Shown in pieces: positions 16,232 to 25,386 of a stretch of DNA of 31,384 nt. Source of the DNA: an uncultured Lachnospiraceae bacterium. GTDB lineage: Bacteria; Bacillota; Clostridia; Lachnospirales; Lachnospiraceae. Position 1 is the first letter of the stretch, and the number at the start of each line of letters is the position of its first letter. Under the pieces are notes generated by a model. That model made no database searches. It saw only the letters and a list, made by a program, of their open reading frames with translations, and had not been told where the DNA came from. The stretch is from contig CAKRFU010000027.1 in assembly GCA_934320845.1 (NCBI GenBank), positions 1 to 31,384 of the forward strand. Reading direction: 5' to 3'. The translations under genes and the position numbers were made by a program.

Positions 16232-17827
16232 TTAGTTTTTCTTGAATTCAAGAAGTTCAAGTCCCTCGTTATCTTCCAACACCATTCTAATCATCCACTC
16301 ATTGACAAATAACAACAAAGGATTTCCTTTCATATCCTTTACTGCCTTTACGTTGTTCATTCTCTTAAGCTTTGTGACATCCGTAGAAGGGTCACCAACC
16401 CATCTTATATACTCATACGGAAGTGATTCAAGACGTATCTCACAGCCGTATTCATTTTCAAGACGGTATTTGAGTACATCAAACTGAAGCACACCTACAA
16501 CGCCGACTATTATCTCAGACATACCAGCCGTAAACTCCTGAAATATCTGTATGGCACCTTCCTGCGCAATCTGTGTAATACCCTTTACAAACTGCTTACG
16601 TTTCATTGAATTAAGCTGGATAACCCTGCAGAAATGTTCAGGCGCAAATGTAGGAATACCCTCATACTCATACTTATGTCCCGGCATTGTTATCGTATCT
16701 CCGATAGAGAATATACCGGGATCAAACACACCTATAACGTCACCCGCATATGCCTCCTGTATAACCTGTCTGTCCTGCGCCATTATCTGCTGTGGCTGTG
16801 AAAGCTTAAGTTTTCTTCCGCTCTGTACATGATATACATCCTTGTCCGCATCAAATTTGCCTGAGCACACACGCATAAATGCAATTCTGTCTCTGTGTGC
16901 TTTATTCATATTTGCCTGAATTTTAAATACAAACGCCGAAAACGGCTCTGTAATAGGATCAATAAGTCCCTCATTTGACATTCTCGGAAGCGGTGATGAT
17001 GTCATCTCCAAGAAGTACTTAAGGAAAATTTCTATACCAAATGTATTTAATGCAGAGCCAAAAAATACAGGCGAGAGTTCTCCCTTACTTACTTTCTCCA
17101 TATCAAGCTCATCACTTGCCCCGTCCAAAAGTTCGATTTCTTCTACAAGCTGTTCATAGAGATTACCAGGAACTATCTCCTTTAACTTAGGGTCATCTAT
17201 TGAATAATCCGTCTCTGCCGCCGACTTTGCGCCGCCTGTTGAAACCGCCTCAAAAGTTCTTACTGTTTTTGCTTTTCTGTCAAATATTCCTTTAAATTCT
17301 TTACCCGAACCAATAGGCCAGTTTATAGGGCATGTTCTTATCCCCAAAACTGTCTCTATATCGTCAAGAAGTTCAAATGAATCTTTCGCATCTCTATCCA
17401 TTTTGTTGATAAATGTAAATATAGGAATATGACGCATCACACAGACCTTAAACAGCTTTATTGTCTGTGCCTCAACACCCTTTGATGCATCAATGACCAT
17501 CACTGCCGAATCCGCTGCCATAAGTGTTCTGTAAGTATCTTCCGAGAAGTCCTGATGTCCCGGTGTATCAAGGATATTTATACAAAAACCATCATAATTA
17601 AACTGCATAACCGATGACGTAACAGAAATACCACGTTCTTTTTCTATCTCCATCCAGTCTGATACGGCATACTTTGAATTAGCTTTTCCTTTTACCGAAC
17701 CTGCCGTATTTATTGCCCCTCCATAAAGGAGAAACTTCTCAGTAAGTGTTGTTTTACCTGCATCAGGATGAGAAATTATCGCAAAAGTTCGTCTTTTCTC
17801 GATTTCTGATTTTATATTATCTGCCAT
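16232..17827 (-). CDS. prfC: Peptide chain release factor 3
   Basis: RF3 is the GTPase that recycles RF1 or RF2 after peptide release. The 531-residue length matches the family. Visible motifs are SHPDAGKTTLTE (P-loop), the RF3-type insertion KGKANSKYAVSDWMEIE, KERGISVTSSV, DTPGHQDFSEDTYRTL and NKMDRD. Start at 17827 is preceded by GAGGTAATA. It follows the purE terminator and is probably transcribed on its own. Confidence 0.96.
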   Translation of the reverse strand: MADNIKSEIEKRRTFAIISHPDAGKTTLTEKFLLYGGAINTAGSVKGKANSKYAVSDWMEIEKERGISVTSSVMQFNYDGFCINILDTPGHQDFSEDTYRTLMAADSAVMVIDASKGVEAQTIKLFKVCVMRHIPIFTFINKMDRDAKDSFELLDDIETVLGIRTCPINWPIGSGKEFKGIFDRKAKTVRTFEAVSTGGAKSAAETDYSIDDPKLKEIVPGNLYEQLVEEIELLDGASDELDMEKVSKGELSPVFFGSALNTFGIEIFLKYFLEMTSSPLPRMSNEGLIDPITEPFSAFVFKIQANMNKAHRDRIAFMRVCSGKFDADKDVYHVQSGRKLKLSQPQQIMAQDRQVIQEAYAGDVIGVFDPGIFSIGDTITMPGHKYEYEGIPTFAPEHFCRVIQLNSMKRKQFVKGITQIAQEGAIQIFQEFTAGMSEIIVGVVGVLQFDVLKYRLENEYGCEIRLESLPYEYIRWVGDPSTDVTKLKRMNNVKAVKDMKGNPLLLFVNEWMIRMVLEDNEGLELLEFKKN

Positions 17828-17847
17828 TATTACCTCATTTCCGCAAA

Positions 17848-17884
17848 AAATTACAGCTCACATATTTATGTGTGAACCGTAATT
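17848..17884 (-). terminator. Intrinsic terminator after purE
   Basis: On the minus strand ATTACGGTTCACA-taaata-TGTGAGCTGTAAT is followed by TTTTT. Stem and tail match a standard rho-independent terminator between purE and prfC. Confidence 0.8.
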
Positions 17885-17977
17885 TTAAGTCCTGCATTTT
17901 TTATTTTAAATCATTTTCCAAAACAATGTTCTGCATTTTTCATACAGGTGTTTTTCAGAAAATTTTATGTATTCATA

Positions 17978-18490
17978 TTACATCTGCTCGATATAAGCTT
18001 CATAACCTATTTTGCCAAGCTTTTCGTCTTTTGCTACTACCTGCTCCTGAAGCTCAGTTTTGTAGCTTGCAAGCTTGTCTCTAAGCTCTTTGTCTGAGAT
18101 AGAGAGCATTTTTGCTGCCAGGATAGCTGCATTTGCTGCTCCGTTTATAGCTACTGTTGCAACAGGTATTCCTGAAGGCATCTGTACAATTGAATAAAGT
18201 GAGTCAACTCCTCCGAGTGACTTTGTATGAATAGGAACTCCTATTACAGGAAGTAGGAACATTGCTGCACACATTCCCGGAAGGTGAGCTGCACCGCCGG
18301 CTCCTGCTATAATAACATCAATACCTTTGCTCTCTGCGCTTTTTGCATATTCCACAAACACATCAGGTTCTCTGTGTGCTGAGATTACTTTCATCTCATA
18401 ATCAATACCAAACTTTTCAAGCATTGCTGCTGCCTTTGACATAATCGGTAAATCTGAATCGCTTCCCATTAAGATACTTACTTTAGCCAT
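17978..18490 (-). CDS. purE: N5-carboxyaminoimidazole ribonucleotide mutase (class I PurE)
   Basis: PurE converts N5-CAIR to CAIR in purine synthesis. The 170-residue product shows the class I features GSDSDLP, SAHREPD and AGAGGAAHLPGM, plus SLYSIVQMPSGIPVATVAI. Start at 18490 follows GGAGG about 8 nt upstream. Other pur genes are not adjacent, and no purine riboswitch is evident upstream; an R1 repeat fragment fills the gap to hemW. Confidence 0.96.
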   Translation of the reverse strand: MAKVSILMGSDSDLPIMSKAAAMLEKFGIDYEMKVISAHREPDVFVEYAKSAESKGIDVIIAGAGGAAHLPGMCAAMFLLPVIGVPIHTKSLGGVDSLYSIVQMPSGIPVATVAINGAANAAILAAKMLSISDKELRDKLASYKTELQEQVVAKDEKLGKIGYEAYIEQM

Positions 18491-18518
18491 TTTGTATTTC
18501 CTCCATTATTCAAAAAAT

Positions 18519-18571
18519 TATGATGTTGGGGTCAAAAGGTATTTTGTCCCCAGCTAATGCCACGGTCTGCT
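18519..18571. repeat. Palindromic repeat R1, copy c (partial)
   Basis: TTGGGGTCAAAAGGTATTTTGTCCCCAGCTAATGCCACGGTCTGC matches the first half of copy b (9989-10034) with few changes. The copy stops at the hemW stop codon, so its second half appears missing. Confidence 0.8.
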
Positions 18572-19759
18572 TTAAAGTAGAAACTCTGACAAAATATAAT
18601 TACTTAAATCAATCCCTTTATCTGTCAGATAAATTCTATCACTATTATCATTTTCAGACAATAGGTTATTTTTTATAAATTTATCTATCACATCACCGTA
18701 AATTTCATCAATACTGTAATTAAACCTGTTTTTAAACTCCGTTTTTGACACACCAATGCACTTTCTAAGCCCGACAAACATAAATTCTTCCATCTTTGCT
18801 TTTTGGGTCAGCTTTTCATAAGTTTCAGTTCTTTTTTTAATGTTTCTGTCAAAATCATCAATATTTTTTATCTGCGATCCGGGTTCTTTCGTGATTTCAA
18901 AATACTTCTCTAAATCTGAAAAATTTGAAAATCTTGCCCCCTCAAAGTATGACGATGCACCAAGCCCGATACCTATATAATCTTCAAGAGTCCAATAGAC
19001 AAGATTATGCCTGCATTCCCTGTTTTTTTTACAATAGTTTGATATTTCATATCGGTGGTAACCGTTTTCTTCAAGGAACTTTTTTGTATAAGAATACATC
19101 TGCCTGTCCGTATCTTCATCGGCAATATCAAGTTTTCCTTCTTCATACATCTTATAAAAAACAGTTCCCGGCTCCACTATCAGACTGTATGAAGATATGT
19201 GTTCGGGTTTCAGCAAAACAACTCTTTCAAGCGTCTTTTTGTAGCTTTCAAAACTCTGTTTTGGTATGTCACTCATCAAATCTATATTGATATTGTCAAA
19301 ATGTGCTTCCCTGAGCATATTATAACTTTTTAGAAATTCATCATATGTATGGATTCTTCCAAGAATTTGAAGTTCCTCATCAATGCTGCTTTGAAGTCCG
19401 AGACTTACCCTGTTTACACCCATCTTTCTAATGGCACAAATCTTTTCTTTGTCTAGAGTCCCGGGATTTGCCTCAATCGTAATTTCTGCATTCTCATCAA
19501 TATCAAACAGCTTTATGCTCTCACCGAGATATTCAAGTTCTAAAGCCGAAAGTCCAGTCGGTGTTCCGCCGCCGATAAAAACCGTCCCTATCCTGTATCT
19601 GCTGCATAGTATTTTCTGCCAGTAAAGAGCCTCTCTGTGTAAAGCTTCAAGATAGGTACGCTTTGTACTCTCATCTGCACTAAATGAAAGAAAATCACAA
19701 TAATTACACTTTTTCACACAAAACGGTATGTGGACATATAACGCAATCTGTTTTTGCAT
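18572..19759 (-). CDS. hemW: Radical SAM heme chaperone HemW (formerly annotated as HemN-like)
   Basis: HemW is a radical S-adenosylmethionine protein that binds heme and is thought to deliver it to target proteins; it lacks true coproporphyrinogen oxidase activity. The 395-residue product opens MQKQIALYVHIPFC with the CxxxCxxC cluster motif (FCVKKCNYC), followed by GGGTPTGLS and a C-terminal HemN domain. I place the start at 19759, after GGGGAG; a TTG 18 nt upstream is less likely. Its place next to lepA is typical in clostridia, where hrcA-grpE-dnaK often follows; here purE follows instead. Confidence 0.93.
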   Translation of the reverse strand: MQKQIALYVHIPFCVKKCNYCDFLSFSADESTKRTYLEALHREALYWQKILCSRYRIGTVFIGGGTPTGLSALELEYLGESIKLFDIDENAEITIEANPGTLDKEKICAIRKMGVNRVSLGLQSSIDEELQILGRIHTYDEFLKSYNMLREAHFDNINIDLMSDIPKQSFESYKKTLERVVLLKPEHISSYSLIVEPGTVFYKMYEEGKLDIADEDTDRQMYSYTKKFLEENGYHRYEISNYCKKNRECRHNLVYWTLEDYIGIGLGASSYFEGARFSNFSDLEKYFEITKEPGSQIKNIDDFDRNIKKRTETYEKLTQKAKMEEFMFVGLRKCIGVSKTEFKNRFNYSIDEIYGDVIDKFIKNNLLSENDNSDRIYLTDKGIDLSNYILSEFLL

Positions 19760-19775
19760 TTCCAAACATCTCCCC

Positions 19776-19810
19776 AAAAATTTACCAAAGAATTACAATC
19801 CTCTGGTAAA
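19776..19810 (-). terminator. Intrinsic terminator between lepA and hemW
   Basis: On the minus strand TTTACCAGAG-(10 nt)-CTTTGGTAAA is followed by TTTTT. It lies just upstream of the hemW ribosome binding site. Confidence 0.75.
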
Positions 19811-19853
19811 TCACCTTGCTAACAATAATATTTCAGTTTTTAGATATATTCTT

Positions 19854-21668
19854 TTACTCCTCATCAAGCTTCAATACACTCATAAACGCCTGCTGTGGAA
19901 TTTCTACATTTCCAAACTGGCGCATTCTCTTTTTACCTTCCTTCTGTTTTTCAAGAAGCTTTCTCTTTCTTGAAATATCACCACCATAACATTTCGCAAG
20001 TACGTCTTTTCTCATCGCTCTTACTGTTTCTCTTGCAATGACCTTTCCGCCGACAGCAGCCTGAATAGGTATCTCAAAAAGCTGTCTCGGTATCTCATTT
20101 TTAAGTTTCTCACACATCTTTCTTCCACGCTCATACGCTGTGTCAGCATGAAGAATAAATGAAAGTGCGTCTATTTCTTCTTTATTTATAAGAATATCAA
20201 GTTTTACAAGTTTTGAAGGAACATATCCCTTCATTTCATAATCGAGCGAAGCATAACCTCTCGAACGTGATTTGAGCGCATCAAAGAAATCATAAATAAT
20301 CTCATTGAGTGGAAGGTCATATTTAAGAAGTGCTCTTGATTCCTCCATATATTCCATTCCAATATAGACACCTCGTCTTTCCTGGCAAAGTGTCATTATT
20401 GCACCCACAAATTCCTTTGTAACCATAATCTCTGCTGAAACCATAGGTTCTTCCATGTGCTCAATTTCTGACGGATCAGGAAGGTTTGACGGATTTGTAA
20501 CCTCAATCATTTCACCATTTGTCTTATAAACATGATATATAACACCCGGCGCTGTTGTAACAAGGTCAAGATTGTATTCTCTCTCAAGTCTCTCCTGAAT
20601 AATTTCAAGATGCAAAAGACCGAGGAAGCCACATCTGAAACCAAATCCAAGAGCAATTGAAGTCTCGGCTTCAAACTGAAGTGCGGCATCATTTAACTGA
20701 AGTTTTTCAAGTGCATCCCTAAGATCAGGATATTTGGCACCATCTGCCGGATATAATCCGCAGTAAACCATTGGCTGAACTTTCTTGTATCCCGGAAGTG
20801 CCTCATCACAAGGATTTTCTGCAAGTGTAACTGTATCACCCACTCTTGTATCACTTACATTTTTAAGGCTCGCCGTAACATATCCAACCATACCGGCTGA
20901 AAGCTCGTCAGATGGTATAAACTGTCCCGCTCCAAAAATTCCAACTTCTACAACATCTGCCTTTGCACCTGTTGCAAGCATCTTTATCTCGTCACCTTTT
21001 TTGACACAGCCGTCAAATATACGGCAAAATATTATAACACCTTTATATGCATCATATAACGAGTCAAATATAAGAGCCTTTAACGGCTTATTCACGTCAC
21101 CTGACGGTGCAGGTATCTTTTTGACAATCTGCTCCAGTACCTGATCTATATTTGTTCCCATCTTTGCCGAAATAAGCGGTGCATCTTCCGCATCAAGACC
21201 TATAACGTCCTCTATTTCACTCTTAACTCTCTCCGGTTCCGCACTCGGAAGGTCAATCTTATTTATGACGGGCATTATCTCAAGATCATGGTCAAGCGCA
21301 AGATAACAATTTGCAAGCGTCTGTGCCTCTATACCCTGCGCCGCATCAACTATAAGAATGGCTCCCTCGCATGCCGCAAGGCTTCTTGAAACCTCATAGT
21401 TGAAATCCACATGTCCCGGTGTGTCTATAAGATTAAATATATATTCCTCACCGTCATCTGCTTTATAAACGATACGAACTGTCTGTGCCTTTATGGTAAT
21501 TCCACGCTCTCTCTCAAGCTCCATATTATCAAGAACCTGTGCCTGCATCTCTCTGCTTGTAAGAAGTCCCGTCTTTTCGATAATACGGTCTGCAAGCGTA
21601 GATTTGCCGTGGTCAATATGTGCTACGATACAAAAATTTCTGATATTGGACTGTTTAATTCTCTCCAT
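19854..21668 (-). CDS. lepA: Elongation factor 4 (LepA)
   Basis: LepA is a ribosome-associated GTPase linked to back-translocation and initiation quality. The 604-residue length is normal. Motifs visible are [41 protein letters not shown] and [11 protein letters not shown]. The C-terminal LepA-specific domain ([16 protein letters not shown]) is also present. The start [21 protein letters not shown] is canonical. It is downstream of spoIIP in the usual clostridial rpsT-gpr-spoIIP-lepA-hemW neighbourhood. Confidence 0.97.
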   Translation of the reverse strand: MERIKQSNIRNFCIVAHIDHGKSTLADRIIEKTGLLTSREMQAQVLDNMELERERGITIKAQTVRIVYKADDGEEYIFNLIDTPGHVDFNYEVSRSLAACEGAILIVDAAQGIEAQTLANCYLALDHDLEIMPVINKIDLPSAEPERVKSEIEDVIGLDAEDAPLISAKMGTNIDQVLEQIVKKIPAPSGDVNKPLKALIFDSLYDAYKGVIIFCRIFDGCVKKGDEIKMLATGAKADVVEVGIFGAGQFIPSDELSAGMVGYVTASLKNVSDTRVGDTVTLAENPCDEALPGYKKVQPMVYCGLYPADGAKYPDLRDALEKLQLNDAALQFEAETSIALGFGFRCGFLGLLHLEIIQERLEREYNLDLVTTAPGVIYHVYKTNGEMIEVTNPSNLPDPSEIEHMEEPMVSAEIMVTKEFVGAIMTLCQERRGVYIGMEYMEESRALLKYDLPLNEIIYDFFDALKSRSRGYASLDYEMKGYVPSKLVKLDILINKEEIDALSFILHADTAYERGRKMCEKLKNEIPRQLFEIPIQAAVGGKVIARETVRAMRKDVLAKCYGGDISRKRKLLEKQKEGKKRMRQFGNVEIPQQAFMSVLKLDEE

Positions 21669-21766
21669 TGTATTCCTCCGCTGTTTTTTTCCATTGCTTT
21701 TTATTGTAACACATACGGAGGTTATCAGTCAAAACAATATGGAATTATTTTCGCTGTGTACAGTAT

Positions 21767-23056
21767 CTACTTCCCGCTAAGCACTTTATCTATCACACTG
21801 GCGAGATGAGGCATTGCGTTTTTTGCCTCCTGCAATGTATTATTTTCATTCCCAAGTTCTATAAGCAGTGCTCTTTTTCTCAGATGGAGATTATAGCGGT
21901 ATCCTTTCAGATATACAGGCTTTGCAAAATCGTTATAATTTTCCATGCATTTTAATTTTAACTGCAGACTAAATGCAAGATTATACTGCAGATTAGGATT
22001 ATAAAGGTATCCGATATTTCCGTTGCGGTTTCTCGACAATCCGTTAAAAAACATAACCTGCGCCGTCCTCTTTCCGTTTATTACAGTTGTTCTGTGTACC
22101 TTATTTCCTACGCCATCCCTGTGCAGGTCTATTATAACCTGTATTGACGGATATTTTTTCAATGTTCTTTTCACATGTTCTGCCGCATTGTTATATGCTC
22201 TGTTTCTGTCAATTCTTCCGTTTATTATGTCATACTTTGTCGTGTCATGTATCACGTTGTAGCCGTATTTTTTCAAATTATATGTAAGTGTTGTTCCAAC
22301 TCCTACTATGGACTGAGCTTTCACACCGCTTTTGCTGTCGCAAAACGCTTCTGAACCACCATGCGTATGAAATATAAGTATTTGCGGTTTCTTAGTGTTT
22401 CTTTTAATTCTTAAATCTGACGATAGAAGTTTTTTTACATTAAAGATATTATTGTCAATAGAAGTAGTAGAGTCTGCTATATAAAAATTTTTCAAAAGAT
22501 AATTTCTGTTAAGACCTTTTTTCAATGTGTTAACCTTTTTTATATTTTCTTTTAATGCCGCTGTTCTATTATGGCTTATAACTATATCCCTTTGTTTTAT
22601 CTTCTCGGAGTCTCCCTTTAATTTTTCTTCCTTTTTTGCTGCCTCATTCTCTTTTTTTGCCAGTTCCAAGTCCTCATTTTCCTCCTGACATGCATTCATG
22701 TAAAGTTCGCCTGACATTCCACTCCATGTCTTTTTTCTGCTGTTTATACCCACCCATGTCATAGCTGTCTTTTCAGCTTCTTTTTCAGCAACACTTCTAA
22801 ATCTGTTTCCGTGTTCCACCATATACGAAACTCCTGAGCTTGTTTTAGTTATAAATTTAAGCAAAAGAGGGACATCACTTCCGTTTCTTGCCATACTTAT
22901 AGCAGAAGAATTTGAATATCCAAAGTCTACCAGACCGGCAGTTACCATATTTTGAATCTTATTGCAAATATCTAATTTTTTCAGTCTAACGGCAAAAAAA
23001 CTTGCCACCCATATGACAATAATAATCACAATAATAAGTTTCTTTGTATTTTTCAT
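21767..23056 (-). CDS. spoIIP: Stage II sporulation protein P
   Basis: SpoIIP is a membrane-anchored cell wall hydrolase of the DMP engulfment complex, which remodels septal peptidoglycan during sporulation. The 429-residue product has an N-terminal membrane anchor (about 7-25), a charged Lys/Glu-rich stretch (about 125-170), and the SpoIIP catalytic domain with ILIFHTHGGSEAF, IQVIIDLHRDG and LLIELGNENNTLQEAKNAM. It lies between gpr and lepA as in many clostridia. A 284-bp repeat-rich gap separates it from gpr. A compartment-specific sigma factor is expected from the family; I did not identify its promoter. Confidence 0.94.
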   Translation of the reverse strand: MKNTKKLIIVIIIVIWVASFFAVRLKKLDICNKIQNMVTAGLVDFGYSNSSAISMARNGSDVPLLLKFITKTSSGVSYMVEHGNRFRSVAEKEAEKTAMTWVGINSRKKTWSGMSGELYMNACQEENEDLELAKKENEAAKKEEKLKGDSEKIKQRDIVISHNRTAALKENIKKVNTLKKGLNRNYLLKNFYIADSTTSIDNNIFNVKKLLSSDLRIKRNTKKPQILIFHTHGGSEAFCDSKSGVKAQSIVGVGTTLTYNLKKYGYNVIHDTTKYDIINGRIDRNRAYNNAAEHVKRTLKKYPSIQVIIDLHRDGVGNKVHRTTVINGKRTAQVMFFNGLSRNRNGNIGYLYNPNLQYNLAFSLQLKLKCMENYNDFAKPVYLKGYRYNLHLRKRALLIELGNENNTLQEAKNAMPHLASVIDKVLSGK

Positions 23057-23179
23057 ATATCATGTCCTTCTCTTTCCAACAGCATTACTATTTAACCGCC
23101 AGCCTGACAGAAGCAGTAACATGGCAGCATCTTATATCTTCTAAGAACAAAATATGCAAAAAAACTTTTGATATGAATA

Positions 23180-23277
23180 TTTTTTATGGAATAGGAAAAT
23201 GCTCGTAACATAGTGGAAAGCCAACGAGAATTGCGAAGCAATTCTTGGAGGGCGAAACGCTGGTTTTGCCCTTTTTT
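23180..23277 (+). repeat. Repeat unit R2, plus orientation, between gpr and spoIIP
   Basis: This is an inverted copy of the unit at 9344-9434: TTTTTTATGGAATAGGAAAATG, the GAATTGC-gaa-GCAATTC hairpin, and GGGCGAAAC-gctg-GTTTTGCCC ending in TTTTTT. I count about four substitutions between the copies. In this orientation its terminator faces the plus strand, opposite to the flanking genes. Confidence 0.85.
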
Positions 23278-23288
23278 ACTCAACCGTG

Positions 23289-23310
23289 AAACTTATATCA
23301 ATCTCTGCGC
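23289..23310. repeat. Isolated arm of repeat R3
   Basis: AAACTTATATCAATCTCTGCGC is nearly identical to the arm of the large palindrome at 31181-31200 (read on the minus strand). It sits 12 bp after R2. In the rest of the 23057-23340 gap I see no gene. Confidence 0.55.
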
Positions 23311-23340
23311 CTGTGTCAAAACATTTACAGCAAAAACAAC

Positions 23341-24213
23341 TCAATTTATAACCGAATTTAAAGCACTGTTAAGTCCCCCGGCGATTGCTTTTCCGATAAA
23401 AAAAATCTGCTCATCAATATCTTTAGGCGTAACAAAAAGACCGCTGTATTTTTCATTGGACATCTGACGCAGGAATATATCTGTTTCATCCTGTGAAAAT
23501 CCCTGTCCGAGAAGAGTTTCCTCTATACAGTCATATGCAACGGTTGCCATTGATACAACAGTAGGTACGCCAATGGCGATAACCGGTATCCCCATAACCC
23601 GTTCATTTATCTCTTTACGCATGTTTCCAATGCCCGCACCCGGAGATATTCCCGTATCTGTCACCTGAATTGTATGACACAGTCTCTCCGTATGTCTTGA
23701 ACAGAGCGAATCTATAACAAGAATATAATCAAATCGACCCTCCGAAACTAATTTTTTAATAATATCACATGTCTCCATTCCTGTCTGTGCCAAAACCCCC
23801 GGTGCAATGGCACAAATTTTTTCAGGAATTATATCTATATACTCTACGACTTTGTTTCCGAGCATGTCCGGTGTCGCATATCTGTTTCCGAGACCGGCTG
23901 TCAAAACTTTTATTTTTTTATTTCCATGTGTCTTTTTTAATATCATTTTTTCGATAATATCCGCAAAAACTTTTTCAAATCCTTCCTCATCACTTTTTTC
24001 CCATTCCCTGTCAGAAAATTCAAGCGTAATATATTCCCCGACAGGCTTTCCCATAACTTCTGCGCCATGTTCGTCCTTAATGTCAACGACAGTTATAGTG
24101 ATACCTGAAATCCCCGTATCAGTCTTTTCTATTTGAACACCCGGAATTTCCACATTATCATCCGGAAAACTTTCTCTCACCTCAACCGCAAGGTCTGTCA
24201 CTCTGCTAAGCAT
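23341..24213 (-). CDS. gpr: Germination protease GPR
   Basis: GPR is the spore-specific protease (peptidase family A25) that degrades small acid-soluble proteins at germination. The 290-residue product opens with RVTDLAVEVRES and contains GLGNRYATPDMLGNKVV, IDSLCSRHTERLCHTIQ and the signature TDTGISPGAGIGNMRKEIN. Start at 24213 follows GGAG 6 nt upstream. It is divergent from rpsT, which is common in clostridia. In the family it is made as a zymogen in the forespore. With spoIIP it indicates a spore former. Confidence 0.95.
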   Translation of the reverse strand: MLSRVTDLAVEVRESFPDDNVEIPGVQIEKTDTGISGITITVVDIKDEHGAEVMGKPVGEYITLEFSDREWEKSDEEGFEKVFADIIEKMILKKTHGNKKIKVLTAGLGNRYATPDMLGNKVVEYIDIIPEKICAIAPGVLAQTGMETCDIIKKLVSEGRFDYILVIDSLCSRHTERLCHTIQVTDTGISPGAGIGNMRKEINERVMGIPVIAIGVPTVVSMATVAYDCIEETLLGQGFSQDETDIFLRQMSNEKYSGLFVTPKDIDEQIFFIGKAIAGGLNSALNSVIN

Positions 24214-24242
24214 AAAAAACTCCTTTTTTTACTAATATAATT

Positions 24243-24321
24243 TAATGATGTTTGGGTCAAAAGCAGATAGCAATTTGTATGTAAACATACATTGCTATCT
24301 GCTTTTGACCCTTGCATCATT
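24243..24321. repeat. Palindromic repeat R1, copy d (long perfect hairpin)
   Basis: GGGTCAAAAGCAGATAGCAAT and its exact complement ATTGCTATCTGCTTTTGACCC form a 21-bp perfect stem around a 16-nt loop, with outer AATGATG/CATCATT arms. It fills the space between the divergent gpr and rpsT genes. The 3' 31 bases are identical to copy b. Confidence 0.9.
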
Positions 24322-24393
24322 TACTTTTTCCAAAGTCCCGCAATAATATACACCTAAAAACAAACAAAATATTGAAAAAAAGTTAAAAAAGCC

Positions 24394-24422
24394 TTGACAA
24401 ATGTCAAAATAATCACTATGAT
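24394..24422 (+). promoter_or_regulatory. Sigma-A promoter of rpsT
   Basis: TTGACA (24394-24399), a 17-bp spacer and TATGAT (24417-24422) give a near-consensus vegetative promoter about 78 bp before the rpsT start. The resulting leader includes a small ACCG-tgtc-CGGT hairpin at 24449-24460. Confidence 0.85.
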
Positions 24423-24499
24423 AAATGAGTATGTTTACTTCAAAGCGACCGTGTCCGGTTTGATGAAACAAAAGATTTCACAATTGGGAGGTGTAAGGA

Positions 24500-24763
24500 A
24501 TGGCTAACATTAAATCAGCAAAGAAAAGAATTTTAGTTGATCGCAGAAATGCAGAGAGAAATAAAGCAATCAAGTCTAAAGTTAAGACAGCTATCAAAGG
24601 TGTTGACGCTGCTATCGCAGCAGGAGACAAGGACGCTGCTTCTAAGGCTTTAACAACAGCAATCTCTGAAATCAATAGAGCTGCAAGCAAAGGTGTTTTC
24701 CACAAGAAAACAGCTTCAAGAAAGATTTCTCGTATTACAATTGCTGTAAATAAAATCGCGTAA
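24500..24763 (+). CDS. rpsT: 30S ribosomal protein S20
   Basis: S20 is a primary 16S rRNA-binding protein of the small subunit. The 87-residue, Lys/Arg/Ala-rich product begins MANIKSAKKRILVDRRNAERN, the standard S20 opening. Start at 24500 follows GGGAGGTGTAAGGA. It has its own promoter (24394-24422) and terminator (24778-24811) and is divergent from gpr. Confidence 0.97.
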   Translation: MANIKSAKKRILVDRRNAERNKAIKSKVKTAIKGVDAAIAAGDKDAASKALTTAISEINRAASKGVFHKKTASRKISRITIAVNKIA

Positions 24764-24777
24764 TCTATTTAAAACTT

Positions 24778-24811
24778 AAAGAGTTGCCAATGGTGTGGGC
24801 AGCTCTTTTTT
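24778..24811 (+). terminator. Intrinsic terminator after rpsT
   Basis: AAAGAGTTGCC-(loop)-GGGCAGCTCTT is followed by TTTT about 15 bp after the rpsT stop. It lies just before the deaminase ribosome binding site. Confidence 0.85.
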
Positions 24812-24838
24812 CATATATAATTTAACAGGAGACAAACA

Positions 24839-25321
24839 ATGAAGAAAGAAAATTACTTAAAATGGGATGAATATTTTATGGGCATTGCTCTCCTATCTGC
24901 TGAGAGGAGCAAAGACCCCCATACAAGCGTAGGCGCCTGTATTGTAAGCGAAGACAATAAGATTTTATCCGTCGGTTACAACGGTATGCCCCTCGGCTGT
25001 TCTGATGACGAATATCCGTGGGAGCGAATCTCAGACAACGAGCTGGATGCAAAGTATCTCTATGTATGTCATGCAGAACTAAATGCGTTGTTAAACTATA
25101 CGGGAACAAATTTAAAAAATGCTAAAATATATACTACTCTCTTTCCATGCAATGAATGTACAAAGGCTCTTATTCAGTCAGGCATAAAAGAAGTCATCTA
25201 TATGTCAGATAAATATTCTGATACACCTTCTGTCATTGCAGCAAAAAGAATGATGAATTCCGCCGGTGTTAAATTCACTCCATATAAACCTATAAACAGA
25301 ACTATTGAACTGCATTTATAG
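24839..25321 (+). CDS. Deoxycytidylate (dCMP) deaminase family protein
   Basis: The 160-residue product belongs to the zinc-dependent cytidine/deoxycytidylate deaminase family. It has the opening WDEYFMGIALLSAERSKDP, the metal and proton-shuttle motif CHAELNAL (HAE) and the second zinc motif PCNECTKAL. dCMP deaminase would make dUMP for thymidylate synthesis. ComEB-type proteins in Bacillus share this fold, but no competence genes are adjacent. Start at 24839 follows AGGAGA. It lies 75 bp after rpsT beyond a terminator, so it may have a weak promoter of its own or depend on readthrough. Confidence 0.88.
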   Translation: MKKENYLKWDEYFMGIALLSAERSKDPHTSVGACIVSEDNKILSVGYNGMPLGCSDDEYPWERISDNELDAKYLYVCHAELNALLNYTGTNLKNAKIYTTLFPCNECTKALIQSGIKEVIYMSDKYSDTPSVIAAKRMMNSAGVKFTPYKPINRTIELHL

Positions 25322-25342
25322 CAATTTCGCCGCACGCACAAA

Positions 25343-25373
25343 AATAAGCCCACTCAAAACGAATGGGCTTATT
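25343..25373 (-). terminator. Terminator between the convergent deaminase and GH59 genes
   Basis: AATAAGCCCA and TGGGCTTATT pair around an 11-nt loop. On the minus strand the stem runs into TTATTTTTG, so it mainly serves the glycosidase gene. It may also stop transcription from the deaminase side. Confidence 0.75.
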
Positions 25374-25386
25374 CGCTTATCGTTTA

